From Pelagibacteraceae bacterium AG-430-E20 (GTDB lineage Bacteria; Pseudomonadota; Alphaproteobacteria; Pelagibacterales; Pelagibacteraceae), in NCBI GenBank assembly GCA_003209915.1, contig QCOF01000003.1, forward strand, positions 129,001 to 193,000: a DNA stretch of 64,000 nt, given 5' to 3'. Positions 18,887 through 29,223 of this stretch are shown here, piece after piece. The translations under genes were made by a program, and so were the position numbers. Numbering within the stretch: position 1 is the first letter of the stretch; the number at the start of each line of letters is the position of its first letter. The notes beneath the pieces were generated by a model. That model was not told the DNA's origin. It did not search any database and saw only the letters and a program-made list of their open reading frames with translations.

Positions 18887-21172
18887 ATGAAAAAAACAAA
18901 GATTGATCATTACACTGATAAAGAAGCTTTAGATTTTCATAGAGAGAAAAAACCTGGCAAGATTGAGATCATTTCTTCAAAAAATATGATTACTAAAAGG
19001 GATCTTGCCCTTGCATATTCTCCAGGGGTTGCGGCCCCAGTAAAAGAAATCAGTGAAAATCCAGAGGCAGCTTATGATTATACAAGTAAAGGAAATTTAG
19101 TTGCAGTTATCAGTAATGGTTCAGCTATTTTGGGAATGGGTAATTTAGGGGCGTTAGCATCTAAACCAGTAATGGAGGGTAAAGCAGTGTTATTTAAAAG
19201 ATTTGCTGACATAGACTCTATAGATCTTGAAATAGATTCAAAAGACAGTGAGGAAATTATTAATTCAATTAAGAATTTTGCTCCAAGCTTTGGTGGAATT
19301 AATTTAGAGGATATAGCAGCTCCAGATTGCTTTATAATTGAACAAAAATTAAAAGAAAATTTGGATATTCCAGTTTTTCATGATGATCAGCATGGTACTG
19401 CAATAATTACAACAGCAGCACTAATAAATGCTCTAGATATAAGTGGTAAATCAATAAAAGAAATTAAAGTTGTTGTTAATGGTGCTGGAGCATCTGCCCA
19501 AGCTTGCACTGAATTATTTAAAAATTCAGGAGTGCCTTCAGAAAATGTGATCATGCTTGATAGAAAAGGTGTAATTTATAAGGGAAGAACAGAGGGTATA
19601 GATCAATGGAAATCAAAATATGCAGTTGAGACTAAACTAAGAACCCTTGAAGACGCAATGAAAGGTGCAGATGTTTTTTTAGGGTTGTCAGCAAAAGGAG
19701 TTCTCAAAAAAGAGATGGTTAAGAGTATGGCTAAAAATCCAATAATTTTTGCTTGCGCTAATCCAGACCCTGAAATTTTACCAGAGGATATAAATGAAGT
19801 CAGAAATGATGCAATTATAGCAACTGGAAGATCAGACTATCCAAATCAAGTTAACAATTTAATTGGTTTCCCTTATATTTTTAGAGGAGCTTTGGATGTA
19901 CGGTCTAAAACTATTAATGAAGAAATGAAAGTTGCCGCATCACAAGCAATTGCTAAACTTGCAAGAGAAGATGTTCCAGATGAAGTGGTGGCTGCAATGG
20001 GTGGTGAAAGACCACATTATGGAAAAGATTATATTATTCCATCTACATTTGATCCAAGATTAATAAGTGTAATTCCAGCTGCTGTAGCGAAAGCTGCAAT
20101 GAAAAGTGGAGTAGCTAGAAAAAATATTGAAGATTTTGAAATTTATAAAGAACAACTTAAGCAAAGATTAGATCCAACCGTAACTATAATGCAAGGTATA
20201 AACTCATTTATAAAAAATAATCAAAAAAGAATTGTGTTTGCTGATGGAGAAGATGAAAATACATTAAAGGCAGCAATTGCATTTAAAAATTCAAAATTAG
20301 GAATACCTATTTTAGTAGGCAAAGAAAGTAAAATTAAGGAACAAATTAAAAATATTGGATACAGTGAAAACTTTGATATCGAAATAATAAATTCTAAAGA
20401 TGAAGAAAAAAGAAACAAATACGTCAAACATCTATTTAAAAAATTACAAAGAGAACAGGGTTTACTCGAACGAGATTGTGATAGATTAGTAAGGAATGAC
20501 AGGGTTATATGGGCTACAAGCATGGTTGCGTGTGGAGACGCTGACGGTGCTGTAACTGGGAATACAAGACGTTTTGGTGCTTCTTTGGAAAAAATTAAGC
20601 AAGTTGTAGATGTTAGAAAAGGTGAGATAATGTTTGGCCTAAACATGGTGGTTCATAAAGGAAAAACTATATTTATAGGTGATACTAGTGTTCACGAATA
20701 CCCAACATCAGAACAAATGGCAGAAATTGCACTGTCGACTGCAAGAGTTGTTCGACTATTTGGATTTGACCCAAAAGTTGCATTTGTTTCACATTCAACT
20801 TTCGGCCAGCCTTTAACAAGTCGGACAAAGCACATAAGAGATGCGGTTGAAATTTTAAAAGAAAAAAAAGTTGATTTTGAATTTGATGGAGACATGCAAC
20901 CCGATGTTGCCTTAAACTCAGAATACGAAGAATTGTATCCTTTTGCAAAAATTGTTGGTAAAGCAAATATTCTAATTATGCCTGGTCAGCACAGTGCAGC
21001 AATATCATACAAACTAATGAAAACATTTGGAGACACAAAAGTCATTGGACCTTTGCTTATTGGCCTTGGCCTTCCAATTGAGATTGCACCCCTAAGATCT
21101 TCGACTTCTGAAATAATTAATTTAGCGTCTATAGCTGCCTACTCTTCTGAAGTTATAGATTATAAAAAATAA
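18887..21172 (+). CDS. maeB: NADP-dependent malic enzyme with phosphotransacetylase-like domain
   Basis: Oxidatively decarboxylates malate to pyruvate and CO2, usually making NADPH. The 761 residues are a MaeB fusion: a malic-enzyme catalytic domain and NAD-binding domain (1 to about 430, with VFHDDQHGTAI and VVNGAGASAQA), then a PTA/PTB-like domain (about 440-755, with FADGEDENTL and GQHSAAISYKL). In this class the second domain is regulatory, binding acyl-CoA, and is not known to act as an acetyltransferase. It ends directly at the convergent BON gene stop. Confidence 0.96.
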   Translation: MKKTKIDHYTDKEALDFHREKKPGKIEIISSKNMITKRDLALAYSPGVAAPVKEISENPEAAYDYTSKGNLVAVISNGSAILGMGNLGALASKPVMEGKAVLFKRFADIDSIDLEIDSKDSEEIINSIKNFAPSFGGINLEDIAAPDCFIIEQKLKENLDIPVFHDDQHGTAIITTAALINALDISGKSIKEIKVVVNGAGASAQACTELFKNSGVPSENVIMLDRKGVIYKGRTEGIDQWKSKYAVETKLRTLEDAMKGADVFLGLSAKGVLKKEMVKSMAKNPIIFACANPDPEILPEDINEVRNDAIIATGRSDYPNQVNNLIGFPYIFRGALDVRSKTINEEMKVAASQAIAKLAREDVPDEVVAAMGGERPHYGKDYIIPSTFDPRLISVIPAAVAKAAMKSGVARKNIEDFEIYKEQLKQRLDPTVTIMQGINSFIKNNQKRIVFADGEDENTLKAAIAFKNSKLGIPILVGKESKIKEQIKNIGYSENFDIEIINSKDEEKRNKYVKHLFKKLQREQGLLERDCDRLVRNDRVIWATSMVACGDADGAVTGNTRRFGASLEKIKQVVDVRKGEIMFGLNMVVHKGKTIFIGDTSVHEYPTSEQMAEIALSTARVVRLFGFDPKVAFVSHSTFGQPLTSRTKHIRDAVEILKEKKVDFEFDGDMQPDVALNSEYEELYPFAKIVGKANILIMPGQHSAAISYKLMKTFGDTKVIGPLLIGLGLPIEIAPLRSSTSEIINLASIAAYSSEVIDYKK

Positions 21173-21766
21173 TTAATCTTTTTGAATTCTTAGATCCTCA
21201 ACAAGTATTATACTTGCTATTACATTTTCAACATCTAAAATTTCTTTTGCCTCACTAATCACTAAATCTTTTTCTTCAGATGTTTGGGCAATTCCATATA
21301 CATATATTTTTTTTTTATATGTATCTATTTGATAATTTGTAGCTTTAATATTTTTGTTTACTATTAAAGCGGTTCTTAACTGTGTAGTAATTAAAATATC
21401 TTTAGCAGATTGTTTAAAATTAAATTCTTCTTTTATTTTTATATCGTTACGAACTGACCTGGTACCTTTTGTCTCCCATGCAATTTTTGTTATTTGTAAT
21501 TTCTCCTCAGGTCTATCAACTTTTCCTGTTAAAAAAATTCTTCCATCAAGCACTTTAGATTTTACCGATAAAAAATACTTTTTATCTTTAGCTAAAATTC
21601 TAGCAGTTAAACTCTTCTGCATAATGGAGTCGTCTATCTGTGTTCCTAATGTTCTAGGATCTAATGCAACTGAAACACCTGTCCCAAATAATCCTTTGGA
21701 GCTGACACCTACACATCCTGACAAAATAAATCCAAAAAATATTATTAATAAAAACCTAATTTTCAT
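21173..21766 (-). CDS. BON-domain lipoprotein (DolP/YraP-like)
   Basis: A probable outer-membrane lipoprotein. A short signal peptide ends in a lipobox ILSGC (Cys18), and two BON domains follow (about 48-115 and 125-195). This is the layout of E. coli DolP (YraP), which supports outer-membrane integrity. Its neighbours match: in E. coli yraP lies near rsmI and lpoA, and here rsmI and an LpoA-like gene follow. It overlaps rsmI by 11 bases. Function is inferred from domains and context. Confidence 0.88.
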   Translation of the reverse strand: MKIRFLLIIFFGFILSGCVGVSSKGLFGTGVSVALDPRTLGTQIDDSIMQKSLTARILAKDKKYFLSVKSKVLDGRIFLTGKVDRPEEKLQITKIAWETKGTRSVRNDIKIKEEFNFKQSAKDILITTQLRTALIVNKNIKATNYQIDTYKKKIYVYGIAQTSEEKDLVISEAKEILDVENVIASIILVEDLRIQKD

Positions 21767-22619
21767 TTTTTAACTTTAAACAATAATTGTATACTAACTT
21801 TTTTGAAACTTTACTATTTTTACAAATTAAGTCAGTAATTTCTTTTATTGTAAGTTTATTAATCATTTTGTTAATTATATTAATATCAGATTCATTCAAA
21901 TTTTTTGAGTTATTTTCCTCAGTCTTTCCATCTGAAATAACAATTGTTAATTCACCTTTTGGTTCTCTCTGAAATTGTTCCAATTCATTTACGTTTGCTC
22001 TTAAAAACTCTTCGTAAAATTTAGTAATTTCTCTACAAATCACAATTTTTCTCTTACTAAAGTGTTTTTTTAATTCGGGTATAATTTTATTAATTTTTTT
22101 AGGAGAGACAAAAAAAACTAAAGTTGAGTTAAATTCAGATATTTTTTTAAGCTCATTTGTTATTTGCTGTTTTTTATCTGGTAAAAAACCATAAAAGAAA
22201 AATTGATCAGAAAATCCACTAATAGATATGGCAGTTGCCACTGCTGATGGACCAGGTATTGGTACAATCTTAATATTATTTTTAACACACTCATTAATTA
22301 AAACTGAGCCTGGATCAGAAATAGCAGGGGTCCCAGCATCAGAAATTAGAGAAATTAATTTTCCAGATTTTAAATATTCAATTATTTTTAAAGTATTTTT
22401 TTTTTCATTAAATTTATGATTTGAAATCAATTTCGATTTTATTTCGTATTTATTTAATAAATTTTTTGAAGTCCGAGTGTCCTCACATAAAATAAAATCT
22501 GATTGATTTAATATTTCTACTGCTCTTATAGTAATATCCTTTAAATTCCCTATTGGTGTTGAAACTATATAAAGACCATTTTCATTATCTTTTGTTTTAG
22601 ATTGTGGTTTAATGATCAT
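21756..22619 (-). CDS. rsmI: 16S rRNA (cytidine-1402-2'-O)-methyltransferase
   Basis: Methylates the ribose of C1402 in the 16S decoding centre. The 287-residue SAM enzyme of the tetrapyrrole-methylase fold has an N-terminal GLYIVSTPIGNLKDITIRA, the signature SDAGTPAISDPGSVL, and VPIPGPSAVATAISISG. The C-terminal tail is basic. It is divergent from the LpoA-like gene across 34 bases, a proteobacterial pairing. Confidence 0.97.
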   Translation of the reverse strand: MIIKPQSKTKDNENGLYIVSTPIGNLKDITIRAVEILNQSDFILCEDTRTSKNLLNKYEIKSKLISNHKFNEKKNTLKIIEYLKSGKLISLISDAGTPAISDPGSVLINECVKNNIKIVPIPGPSAVATAISISGFSDQFFFYGFLPDKKQQITNELKKISEFNSTLVFFVSPKKINKIIPELKKHFSKRKIVICREITKFYEEFLRANVNELEQFQREPKGELTIVISDGKTEENNSKNLNESDINIINKMINKLTIKEITDLICKNSKVSKKLVYNYCLKLKNEN

Positions 22620-22653
22620 AATTTAGCTAAAAAAATATTATAATAACATTAAA

Positions 22654-23808
22654 ATGTTTAAATTATTTAAAATTCTTTTTATCCTTAAATGCGGACTATT
22701 TTTATTATTTTTTCAAGCAGCCAGTGCAAAGGAAAAAATTAAAATTGGTTTGTTAGTACCAATGACTGGATCGAATAAAGAGATTGGTCAATCAATTATT
22801 AAGGCTGTAAGTTTAGCTGTAAAAGATATTGATAATAATTTAATTGAAATTTACCCAAAAGATACAGCTTCTAGACCCAATCAAACTTTAAAATCAGCAT
22901 TTGAGTTAAAACAGATGGGTATAAAGGTGGTTATAGGACCGGTCTTTTATGAAAGTTTAACTTATCTAGATGAAATGAAAGATTTAACGTTTTTATCTTT
23001 AACAAACAAAATCTTAGATCTTCCAAAAAATGTTATTTCAGCAGGTATAAATTCTACGTCTCAATTCAATACTATTAAAAAATTTTTAGAAAAAAATAAT
23101 GTTGAAAGAACTATTTTTTTAACACCAATCCGTGAATATGAGTTTGAAATTAAAAAAGGAATGAAAGACTCAAAAATAGAAACTTATAAAGAGTATGATT
23201 ATAACACTGATCCAACGAAACTTACCAAACAAATAGAAGAAATCACAAAATATAAAATACGAAAACAAAATCTAGAAGATGAGATTACAAGAATTAAAAA
23301 TTCAAACGAACCTAACAAAGAAAAGAAAATTAAAAGATTGGAAAAAAAATACACTATTGGAAATTTAAATTTTGATGCAGTTGTTATCTCTGATTTTGAT
23401 GAAAGCTTAAAGAGTGTAACTACATCACTTTTATACACCGATGTTAAACCAGAGAATAAATATTTTATAACTCTCAATCAATGGTTTGATGAAAGTTTAT
23501 TAAAAGAAACAGATGTCCAGCCTATATATTATCCTTCGATTAATAAAGAGAATTTTGACGACTATAAAATCAAATATTTTAATGCTTTTAATGAAGATCC
23601 CTCACATTTGTCTTTATTAAGTTATGATTTAGTAGGTCTCATCTATTATTTATCATTAAATTCAGATCTTACCAATTTAAGTAGATTATTTAAAAAGCAA
23701 AACTCATTTAAAGGAAAAATAGGAATATTTGATGTAAAAAATAATAAGATTAATCATAGATTAAACTTTTATAAAGTTGAAAACAAAGAACTCACAAAAA
23801 TTTTCTAA
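22654..23808 (+). CDS. Periplasmic type-1 binding protein, LpoA-like penicillin-binding-protein activator
   Basis: A 384-residue secreted protein with a signal peptide (1-25) and a type-1 periplasmic binding fold, opening with KIKIGLLVPMTGSNKEIG. Beside rsmI, this family is usually annotated as penicillin-binding-protein activator (LpoA), which stimulates PBP1A from the outer membrane. No lipobox Cys is present, so it would be soluble or anchored otherwise. A charged, probably coiled insertion (about 202-232) interrupts the fold. Its 3' end overlaps the convergent rdgB by 17 bases. An amino-acid-binding role is the alternative, but no ABC transporter genes are nearby. Confidence 0.7.
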   Translation: MFKLFKILFILKCGLFLLFFQAASAKEKIKIGLLVPMTGSNKEIGQSIIKAVSLAVKDIDNNLIEIYPKDTASRPNQTLKSAFELKQMGIKVVIGPVFYESLTYLDEMKDLTFLSLTNKILDLPKNVISAGINSTSQFNTIKKFLEKNNVERTIFLTPIREYEFEIKKGMKDSKIETYKEYDYNTDPTKLTKQIEEITKYKIRKQNLEDEITRIKNSNEPNKEKKIKRLEKKYTIGNLNFDAVVISDFDESLKSVTTSLLYTDVKPENKYFITLNQWFDESLLKETDVQPIYYPSINKENFDDYKIKYFNAFNEDPSHLSLLSYDLVGLIYYLSLNSDLTNLSRLFKKQNSFKGKIGIFDVKNNKINHRLNFYKVENKELTKIF

Positions 23809-24394
23809 GTTTTTTAAAAGCAAAATATCTATGATCTATTTTATATTTTTTTGCAGGCTGCATTTCTCCAAATGTTTTTTTTTTTCCTTCAGGAACAAAG
23901 ATAGGATCATAACCAAATCCATTTGTTCCCTTGGATTGAGTTGAAATAGAGCCTTCAATTTTACTTTGAACACAGGCAATTTTTTTATCTAAATATGAAA
24001 TAGATAAAGCACATACAAACCTTGCTCTAATTTTTTTATGTTGCCAATTTTTGGCTTTTTTATTTAGCTCCCTATAAACTCTTTTAATAGCCTTATTGAA
24101 ATCTCCACGTCTTCCACCCCATCTTGCAGAATAAATTCCAGGATTTTTATCTAAAAGGTCTATTTCTAAACCAGAGTCATCGGCTAAACATATAAGGCCT
24201 GTTTTTTTTGAAAAATATTTAGATTTTATTAAAGAGTTTTCTTTAAAAGTTTTTCCATTTTCTAGGGGACTTTTAAGATTAAATTCAGATGCGGAGTGAA
24301 TTTCAATGTTTTTTGGCAGTAAACTCTTAATTTCTCTTAATTTACCTCTATTGTTTGTTCCAATAAGTAATTTGTTTATTTTTTGTGTAGGCAT
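23792..24394 (-). CDS. rdgB: dITP/XTP pyrophosphatase (RdgB/Ham1)
   Basis: Removes non-canonical purine nucleotides (dITP, XTP) from the pool. The 200 residues show the family opening LLIGTNNRGKLREI, the catalytic ADDSGLEIDLLDKNPGIYSARWGG block and the C-terminal GTNGFGYDPIFVPEGKKKTFGEM. Length is normal. It is divergent from grpE across 36 bases; in many alphaproteobacteria rdgB is near hrcA-grpE, but hrcA is not present here. Confidence 0.97.
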   Translation of the reverse strand: MPTQKINKLLIGTNNRGKLREIKSLLPKNIEIHSASEFNLKSPLENGKTFKENSLIKSKYFSKKTGLICLADDSGLEIDLLDKNPGIYSARWGGRRGDFNKAIKRVYRELNKKAKNWQHKKIRARFVCALSISYLDKKIACVQSKIEGSISTQSKGTNGFGYDPIFVPEGKKKTFGEMQPAKKYKIDHRYFAFKKLRKFL

Positions 24395-24430
24395 CTAGAA
24401 ATTATCAAAATTCTTACCATATAAGCCTAT

Positions 24431-25084
24431 ATGGAAAAAGAAGAAAACCAAAATACATCAGCAAAAAATCCTCAGAAGCCAGAAAAAGATACAGCTAAGC
24501 CTGAGGAAAATATAGATAATGAAAATGAAAAAGAAGAGACAGCTCAAGAGGCTAAGGAAGAAATTAAAGAGCCTACTCCAGAAGAAAAAATTGCTGAACT
24601 CGAAGACAAAGTAGCAAGAACTTTTGCTGAAATGGAAAATCAAAGAAGAAGATTTGAAAAAGAAAAAGAAGAAGCATTTGAGTATGGAGGTTATAGTTTT
24701 GCTAAGGAGGCATTAAATTTAATTGATAATTTAGAACGTTCAAAACAAGTTCTAGAAACTGATGAGAAGTTAAAAGATTCAGAGGCTCTTAAAAAATCCT
24801 TGGAACATTTAGATATTATTAAAAAAGATACCATTTCGATTTTTGAAAAAAATAATATTAAACCAATTGAAAGTTTAAATAAAAAATTAGACCCTAACTT
24901 TCATCAAGCAATGATGGAAATAGAGGATGATACAAAAGAACCTGGAACAATTATTCAAGAAATTCAAAAAGGATTTACCATCAAAGATAGACTTCTTAGA
25001 CCTTCTCTAGTTGGTGTTTCTAAGAAAGTTTCTAAAAAAGAAGAAAAAACTGAGGAAAATAAAGAAAATATAGAGGATAAATAA
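24431..25084 (+). CDS. grpE: DnaK nucleotide exchange factor GrpE
   Basis: Drives ADP release from DnaK. The 217 residues have a long acidic, low-complexity N terminus (1-55), a coiled coil (about 55-105, including ARTFAEMENQRRRFEKEKEEA) and the C-terminal beta-domain with NLDPNFHQAMMEI-type sequence and GFTIKDRLLRPSLVGVS. The tail after residue 200 is charged and disordered. It is followed by dnaK after 60 bases that contain an RpoH-type promoter. Confidence 0.97.
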   Translation: MEKEENQNTSAKNPQKPEKDTAKPEENIDNENEKEETAQEAKEEIKEPTPEEKIAELEDKVARTFAEMENQRRRFEKEKEEAFEYGGYSFAKEALNLIDNLERSKQVLETDEKLKDSEALKKSLEHLDIIKKDTISIFEKNNIKPIESLNKKLDPNFHQAMMEIEDDTKEPGTIIQEIQKGFTIKDRLLRPSLVGVSKKVSKKEEKTEENKENIEDK

Positions 25085-25096
25085 TTCTTAGATAAG

Positions 25097-25124
25097 CTTG
25101 TAGATCAGAATTTAAACCTTATAT
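25097..25124 (+). promoter_or_regulatory. RpoH (sigma32)-type promoter before dnaK
   Basis: CTTG at 25097-25100, a 17-base spacer and CTTATAT at 25118-25124 match the alphaproteobacterial RpoH consensus CTTG-N17-CYTATNT at every defined position. It lies in the grpE-dnaK gap, 20 bases before the dnaK start codon. An AGGA ribosome site follows. I see no CIRCE element, so heat control by sigma32 rather than HrcA is likely here. Confidence 0.7.
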
Positions 25125-25144
25125 GACGAAAAGGATAAAACATT

Positions 25145-27070
25145 ATGAGTAAAATTATTGGAATAGACTTAGGTACAACAAATTCATGCGTTGCAATTAT
25201 GGAAGGAACGCAAGCTAAAGTATTAGAGAACGCAGAAGGTGCAAGAACCACTCCTTCTGTTGTAGCTTTTACTGATGAAAGCGAAAAATTAATTGGACAG
25301 CCTGCAAAAAGACAAGCTGTAACAAATCCAGAAAATACCATCTTTGCAGTTAAAAGATTAATAGGAAGAAACTTTGACGATCCAACAGTTAAGAAAGATG
25401 TAGAAGCAGCACCTTTTAAAATAGTAAATTCTGAAAAAGGTGACGCCTGGATTGAAGCTAAAGGTGAAAAATATTCTCCTTCTCAAATATCTGCTTTTAT
25501 TTTACAAAAAATGAAAGAAACAGCTGAAAAATATCTAGGACAAGCAGTTACTAAAGCGGTAATTACTGTTCCAGCATATTTTAATGATGCCCAAAGACAG
25601 GCGACAAAGGATGCGGGAAAAATTGCTGGACTAGAAGTTTTAAGAATTATAAATGAGCCAACAGCTGCATCCCTAGCTTATGGTTTAGATAAAAAACAAA
25701 ATAAAAAAATTGCTGTTTACGATTTAGGTGGAGGAACATTTGATGTTTCTATTTTAGAATTAGGTGACGGTGTATTTGAAGTTAAATCTACTAACGGTGA
25801 TACATTTTTAGGTGGTGAAGATTTTGATAATGCAGTTGTTGATTATTTAGTATCTGAATTTAAAAAGGACAACGGCATTGATCTTAAATCTGATAAACTG
25901 GCTTTACAGAGATTAAAAGAAGCTGCGGAAAAGGCAAAAATTGAATTATCATCTGCTGAACAAACAGATATTAATTTACCATTTATCACTGCAGACAAAA
26001 CAGGTCCTAAACATATTAATTTGAAAATGACTAGAGCTAAACTTGAAGCTTTAGTTGAGGATTTAATCGCAAGAACAATTCCACCATGCAAAACTGCTTT
26101 GAAAGATGCTGGAATAAGTGCCAGTGAAATTGACGAAGTGGTTATGGTTGGTGGTATGACTAGAATGCCTAAAGTTTTAGAAGAAGTTAAAAACTTTTTT
26201 GGTAAGGATCCGAATAAAAGTGTGAACCCAGATGAAGTAGTTGCAATGGGAGCTGCAATTCAAGCTGGTGTATTACAGGGTGATGTTAAGGATGTTCTTT
26301 TATTAGATGTTACTCCTTTATCACTTGGCATTGAAACACTTGGTGGCGTTTCTACAAAACTAATAGATAAAAATACAACAATACCAACTAAAAAAAGCCA
26401 AGTATTTTCAACTGCAGAGGACAATCAACCAGCTGTGTCCATAAGAGTATTACAGGGTGAAAGAGAAATGGCTAGTGACAATAAAGCTTTAGGTAATTTT
26501 GAACTTGTGGGTATTGCACCTGCACCTAGAGGAGTTCCTCAAATTGAAGTAACTTTTGATATTGATGCAAATGGTATTGTAAATGTTTCTGCAAAAGACA
26601 AAGGAACTGGTAAAGAGCAAAAAATTCAAATTCAGGCTTCTGGCGGATTGAGTGATGAAGAAATTGAAAAAATGGTTAAGGACGCTGAAGCTAACAAAGA
26701 AGCTGACAAGAAAAAAAGAGAGTCGGTTGATGTTAGAAATCAAGCAGATACTTTAATTCACTCTACGGAAAAAAACTTAAAAGAACATGGAGCAAAGGTT
26801 TCTGATGCAGAAAAGAAAGCAATTGAAGATGCATCATCAGCTGTAAAGGAAGCTTTAAAAGGTGAGGATATTGAAGATATCAAGAAAAAAACAGAAGCTT
26901 TAGTTCAAGCCTCTATGAAACTTGGAGAAGCAATTTATAAATCACAACAGAGTACTAAACCAGAGTCTGGTAAAGATGATGATGGTGATGATGCAGGTAA
27001 AAAAGACGAAAATGTTGTTGATGCTGATTTCGAAGAAGTAAAAGACGAGAATAAAGAAAAAAGCGCATAA
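25145..27070 (+). CDS. dnaK: Chaperone protein DnaK (Hsp70)
   Basis: An ATP-driven Hsp70 chaperone. The 641 residues are full length: a nucleotide-binding domain (1-383) with [25 protein letters not shown] and [10 protein letters not shown], then the substrate domain with the [13 protein letters not shown] linker region, and a helical lid ending in a disordered acidic tail. It has its own RpoH-type promoter and is followed 28 bases later by dnaJ. Confidence 0.99.
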   Translation: MSKIIGIDLGTTNSCVAIMEGTQAKVLENAEGARTTPSVVAFTDESEKLIGQPAKRQAVTNPENTIFAVKRLIGRNFDDPTVKKDVEAAPFKIVNSEKGDAWIEAKGEKYSPSQISAFILQKMKETAEKYLGQAVTKAVITVPAYFNDAQRQATKDAGKIAGLEVLRIINEPTAASLAYGLDKKQNKKIAVYDLGGGTFDVSILELGDGVFEVKSTNGDTFLGGEDFDNAVVDYLVSEFKKDNGIDLKSDKLALQRLKEAAEKAKIELSSAEQTDINLPFITADKTGPKHINLKMTRAKLEALVEDLIARTIPPCKTALKDAGISASEIDEVVMVGGMTRMPKVLEEVKNFFGKDPNKSVNPDEVVAMGAAIQAGVLQGDVKDVLLLDVTPLSLGIETLGGVSTKLIDKNTTIPTKKSQVFSTAEDNQPAVSIRVLQGEREMASDNKALGNFELVGIAPAPRGVPQIEVTFDIDANGIVNVSAKDKGTGKEQKIQIQASGGLSDEEIEKMVKDAEANKEADKKKRESVDVRNQADTLIHSTEKNLKEHGAKVSDAEKKAIEDASSAVKEALKGEDIEDIKKKTEALVQASMKLGEAIYKSQQSTKPESGKDDDGDDAGKKDENVVDADFEEVKDENKEKSA

Positions 27071-27098
27071 ACTGACATTAAATGTCTGGGGTAATTAA

Positions 27099-28226
27099 AT
27101 GGCTAAAAGAGACTATTATGATGTCCTGGGCGTTAGTAAAAACGCAAGTCCCGAAGATTTAAAATCAGCCTACAGAAAATTAGCAGTTAAATATCATCCA
27201 GATAAAAATCCTGGCGACACTAAAGCTGAGGATAAATTTAAAGAAGCTAGTGAAGCATACGGAATACTTTCTGATAAAGAAAAAAAGCAAAATTACGATA
27301 ACTTTGGTCATGCTGCTTTTGAGAATGGAGGTGGAAGACCTGGTGGAGGCTTTAGTGGTTTTAGTGGTGCAGATTTTTCAGATATTTTTGAGGACTTCTT
27401 TGGAGATTTTGGTGGTGGTGGGAGATCCAGAAGCAGGAAAACTAATAACAGAGGCTCAGATTTAAGATATGATTTATCTATTTCTCTTGAAGAAGCCTAC
27501 CATGGAAAAAAACAAGATATAAAATTTTCAACCACTGAAAAATGTGGAACATGTAAAGGAAATGGTTCAAGACCTGGTTCTTCTCCTGATACATGTTCAT
27601 ATTGTGGTGGTAACGGTAAAATACGATCAAACCAGGGTTTTTTTACTGTTCAACAAACCTGTCCTCAATGTAATGGCGCTGGAGAAGAAATCACAAACCC
27701 TTGCACTGATTGCAATGGCCAAGGCAAAACTCAAGCCTCAAAAAAAATATCTGTAACTATTCCAAGAGGGGTTGATGATGGTACGAGAATTAGACTGGCT
27801 GGAAAAGGAGAAGCTGGAAGCAGAGGAGGATCAACAGGAGATCTTTATTTGTTTATTAACGTTCATTCACACGATTTATTTAAGAGGTCAGATGAAAATT
27901 TATTTTTTGAATTTCCTTTATCCCTTGCTGATGCTGCTCTTGGAACAACGATTGAAATTCCAACAATTGATGGAGGCAAAGCAAAAATTAAAATACCTGA
28001 TGGCACTCAAAATGGAAAACAATTTAGATTGAAGGGAAAAGGAATGCCATTTATGCGAAGGGGTGATTATGGAGATTTATACGTTCAGGTTAAAACGGAA
28101 GTCCCTGTTTACTTAAATAAAAAACAAAAAGAATTATTAGAACAATTCAGAGAAATTGAGAACGAAAAATCAAATCCAAGTATTAAAAAATTCTTTCAAA
28201 AAGCCAAAGATTTTTGGAAAAACTAA
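27099..28226 (+). CDS. dnaJ: Chaperone protein DnaJ (Hsp40)
   Basis: A type I co-chaperone that stimulates the DnaK ATPase and binds substrates. The 375 residues contain a J domain (3-70) with the HPD motif, a Gly/Phe-rich linker (about 75-110), four CxxCxGxG-type zinc repeats (about 148-215: [32 protein letters not shown]) and two C-terminal beta domains. A small hairpin (27074-27086) sits in the dnaK-dnaJ gap. Confidence 0.99.
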   Translation: MAKRDYYDVLGVSKNASPEDLKSAYRKLAVKYHPDKNPGDTKAEDKFKEASEAYGILSDKEKKQNYDNFGHAAFENGGGRPGGGFSGFSGADFSDIFEDFFGDFGGGGRSRSRKTNNRGSDLRYDLSISLEEAYHGKKQDIKFSTTEKCGTCKGNGSRPGSSPDTCSYCGGNGKIRSNQGFFTVQQTCPQCNGAGEEITNPCTDCNGQGKTQASKKISVTIPRGVDDGTRIRLAGKGEAGSRGGSTGDLYLFINVHSHDLFKRSDENLFFEFPLSLADAALGTTIEIPTIDGGKAKIKIPDGTQNGKQFRLKGKGMPFMRRGDYGDLYVQVKTEVPVYLNKKQKELLEQFREIENEKSNPSIKKFFQKAKDFWKN

Positions 28227-28282
28227 CCTTTAATTAAATTCAATAACAATTATAGTAACATCAACAGAAATGGTGGTTATCT

Positions 28283-29185
28283 TTGAGTTCATGGTTTTTA
28301 GGTTTTAAAAAAGAAAAAATTAAATTAGAAAATAATGGCTTTGGTGAAGTAGACATAACCTTTAGACACGGAGGAAAAGGTGAACCTTTATTATTGTTAC
28401 ATGGCAACCCCATGTCTCACGTAACCTGGCATAAAATTGTAGACGAATTAAAAGAAAAATTTTATGTAGTTACATCTGACCTTAGAGGTTATGGTGAAAG
28501 TATTGGACCAGAAGAAGGGGGACAAAATCATATAAACTATTCATTCAGGGCGATGGCAGACGATCAAATAAGACTTATGGCTAAACTAGGCTTTAAGGAA
28601 TTCACAGTTGTTGGTCATAACAGGGGTGCTAGGACTGTTCATCGAATGTGCCTTGATTTTCCAACACAAATCAAGAAGGTTGCTATCTTCGATATAATGC
28701 CAAATAGACATATTTGGAGAGTTCAAAAAAAAAATTGGGCCATGTCTAAATGGCATTGGTTATTGATGATGCAACCATACGATTTGCCTGAAAAATTATT
28801 ATCATCTGTGCCTGCTGAATATTATATGAAAAAAAAACTATCTAAAAGAGGTGCAAGTCTAGACTTTTGCAAAGAAACTTTTGATGAATATGTAAAATGT
28901 TTTAATTATAAAACTATTCGAGCTTCATGTGAAGATTACCGAGCTTCTCCAAGTTGTGATCTAGATCTAGATAACGAAGATTTTGAAAAAAATAATAAAA
29001 TTAAATGCCCAGTATTAATCCTTTGGGGGGAGAGGAGTGATACTGGAAAAGTCTGGGGAGATGTCTTGAATGTTTGGCAACAATACTGTGAAACAAAAGT
29101 TGCAGGTAAAGGAATTGACTGTGGACATTACTTGCAAGAAGAAGAGCCTGAAAGTGTTTTAAAAAGTCTTAAAAGTTTTTTATAA
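28283..29185 (+). CDS. Alpha/beta hydrolase, fluoroacetate-dehalogenase type with Asn at nucleophile
   Basis: A 300-residue alpha/beta hydrolase, closest in pattern to fluoroacetate dehalogenases. It keeps the oxyanion HGNP, the Arg pair after the nucleophile elbow (Arg114, Arg117), the halide-pocket His-Trp in KWHWLLMMQP, the acid Asp in AIFDIMP and the catalytic His in DCGHYLQEEEP. The nucleophile position in GHxRG is Asn113 (codon AAC, 28619-28621) where active enzymes have Asp. The protein may be inactive, may act by deamidation to Asp, or may do something else. The start is TTG; no in-frame ATG fits better. It follows dnaJ by 56 bases without clear linkage. Confidence 0.8.
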   Translation: MSSWFLGFKKEKIKLENNGFGEVDITFRHGGKGEPLLLLHGNPMSHVTWHKIVDELKEKFYVVTSDLRGYGESIGPEEGGQNHINYSFRAMADDQIRLMAKLGFKEFTVVGHNRGARTVHRMCLDFPTQIKKVAIFDIMPNRHIWRVQKKNWAMSKWHWLLMMQPYDLPEKLLSSVPAEYYMKKKLSKRGASLDFCKETFDEYVKCFNYKTIRASCEDYRASPSCDLDLDNEDFEKNNKIKCPVLILWGERSDTGKVWGDVLNVWQQYCETKVAGKGIDCGHYLQEEEPESVLKSLKSFL

Positions 29186-29223
29186 TGTTTTCTTTTATAA
29201 CAAAATTATATTAAAATAATTTA

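Noticed and set aside
27071..27098. A hairpin (GACAT-TAA-ATGTC) between dnaK and dnaJ as a terminator
   Set aside because: Stem of only five pairs and no T tail; dnaJ follows in the same operon.
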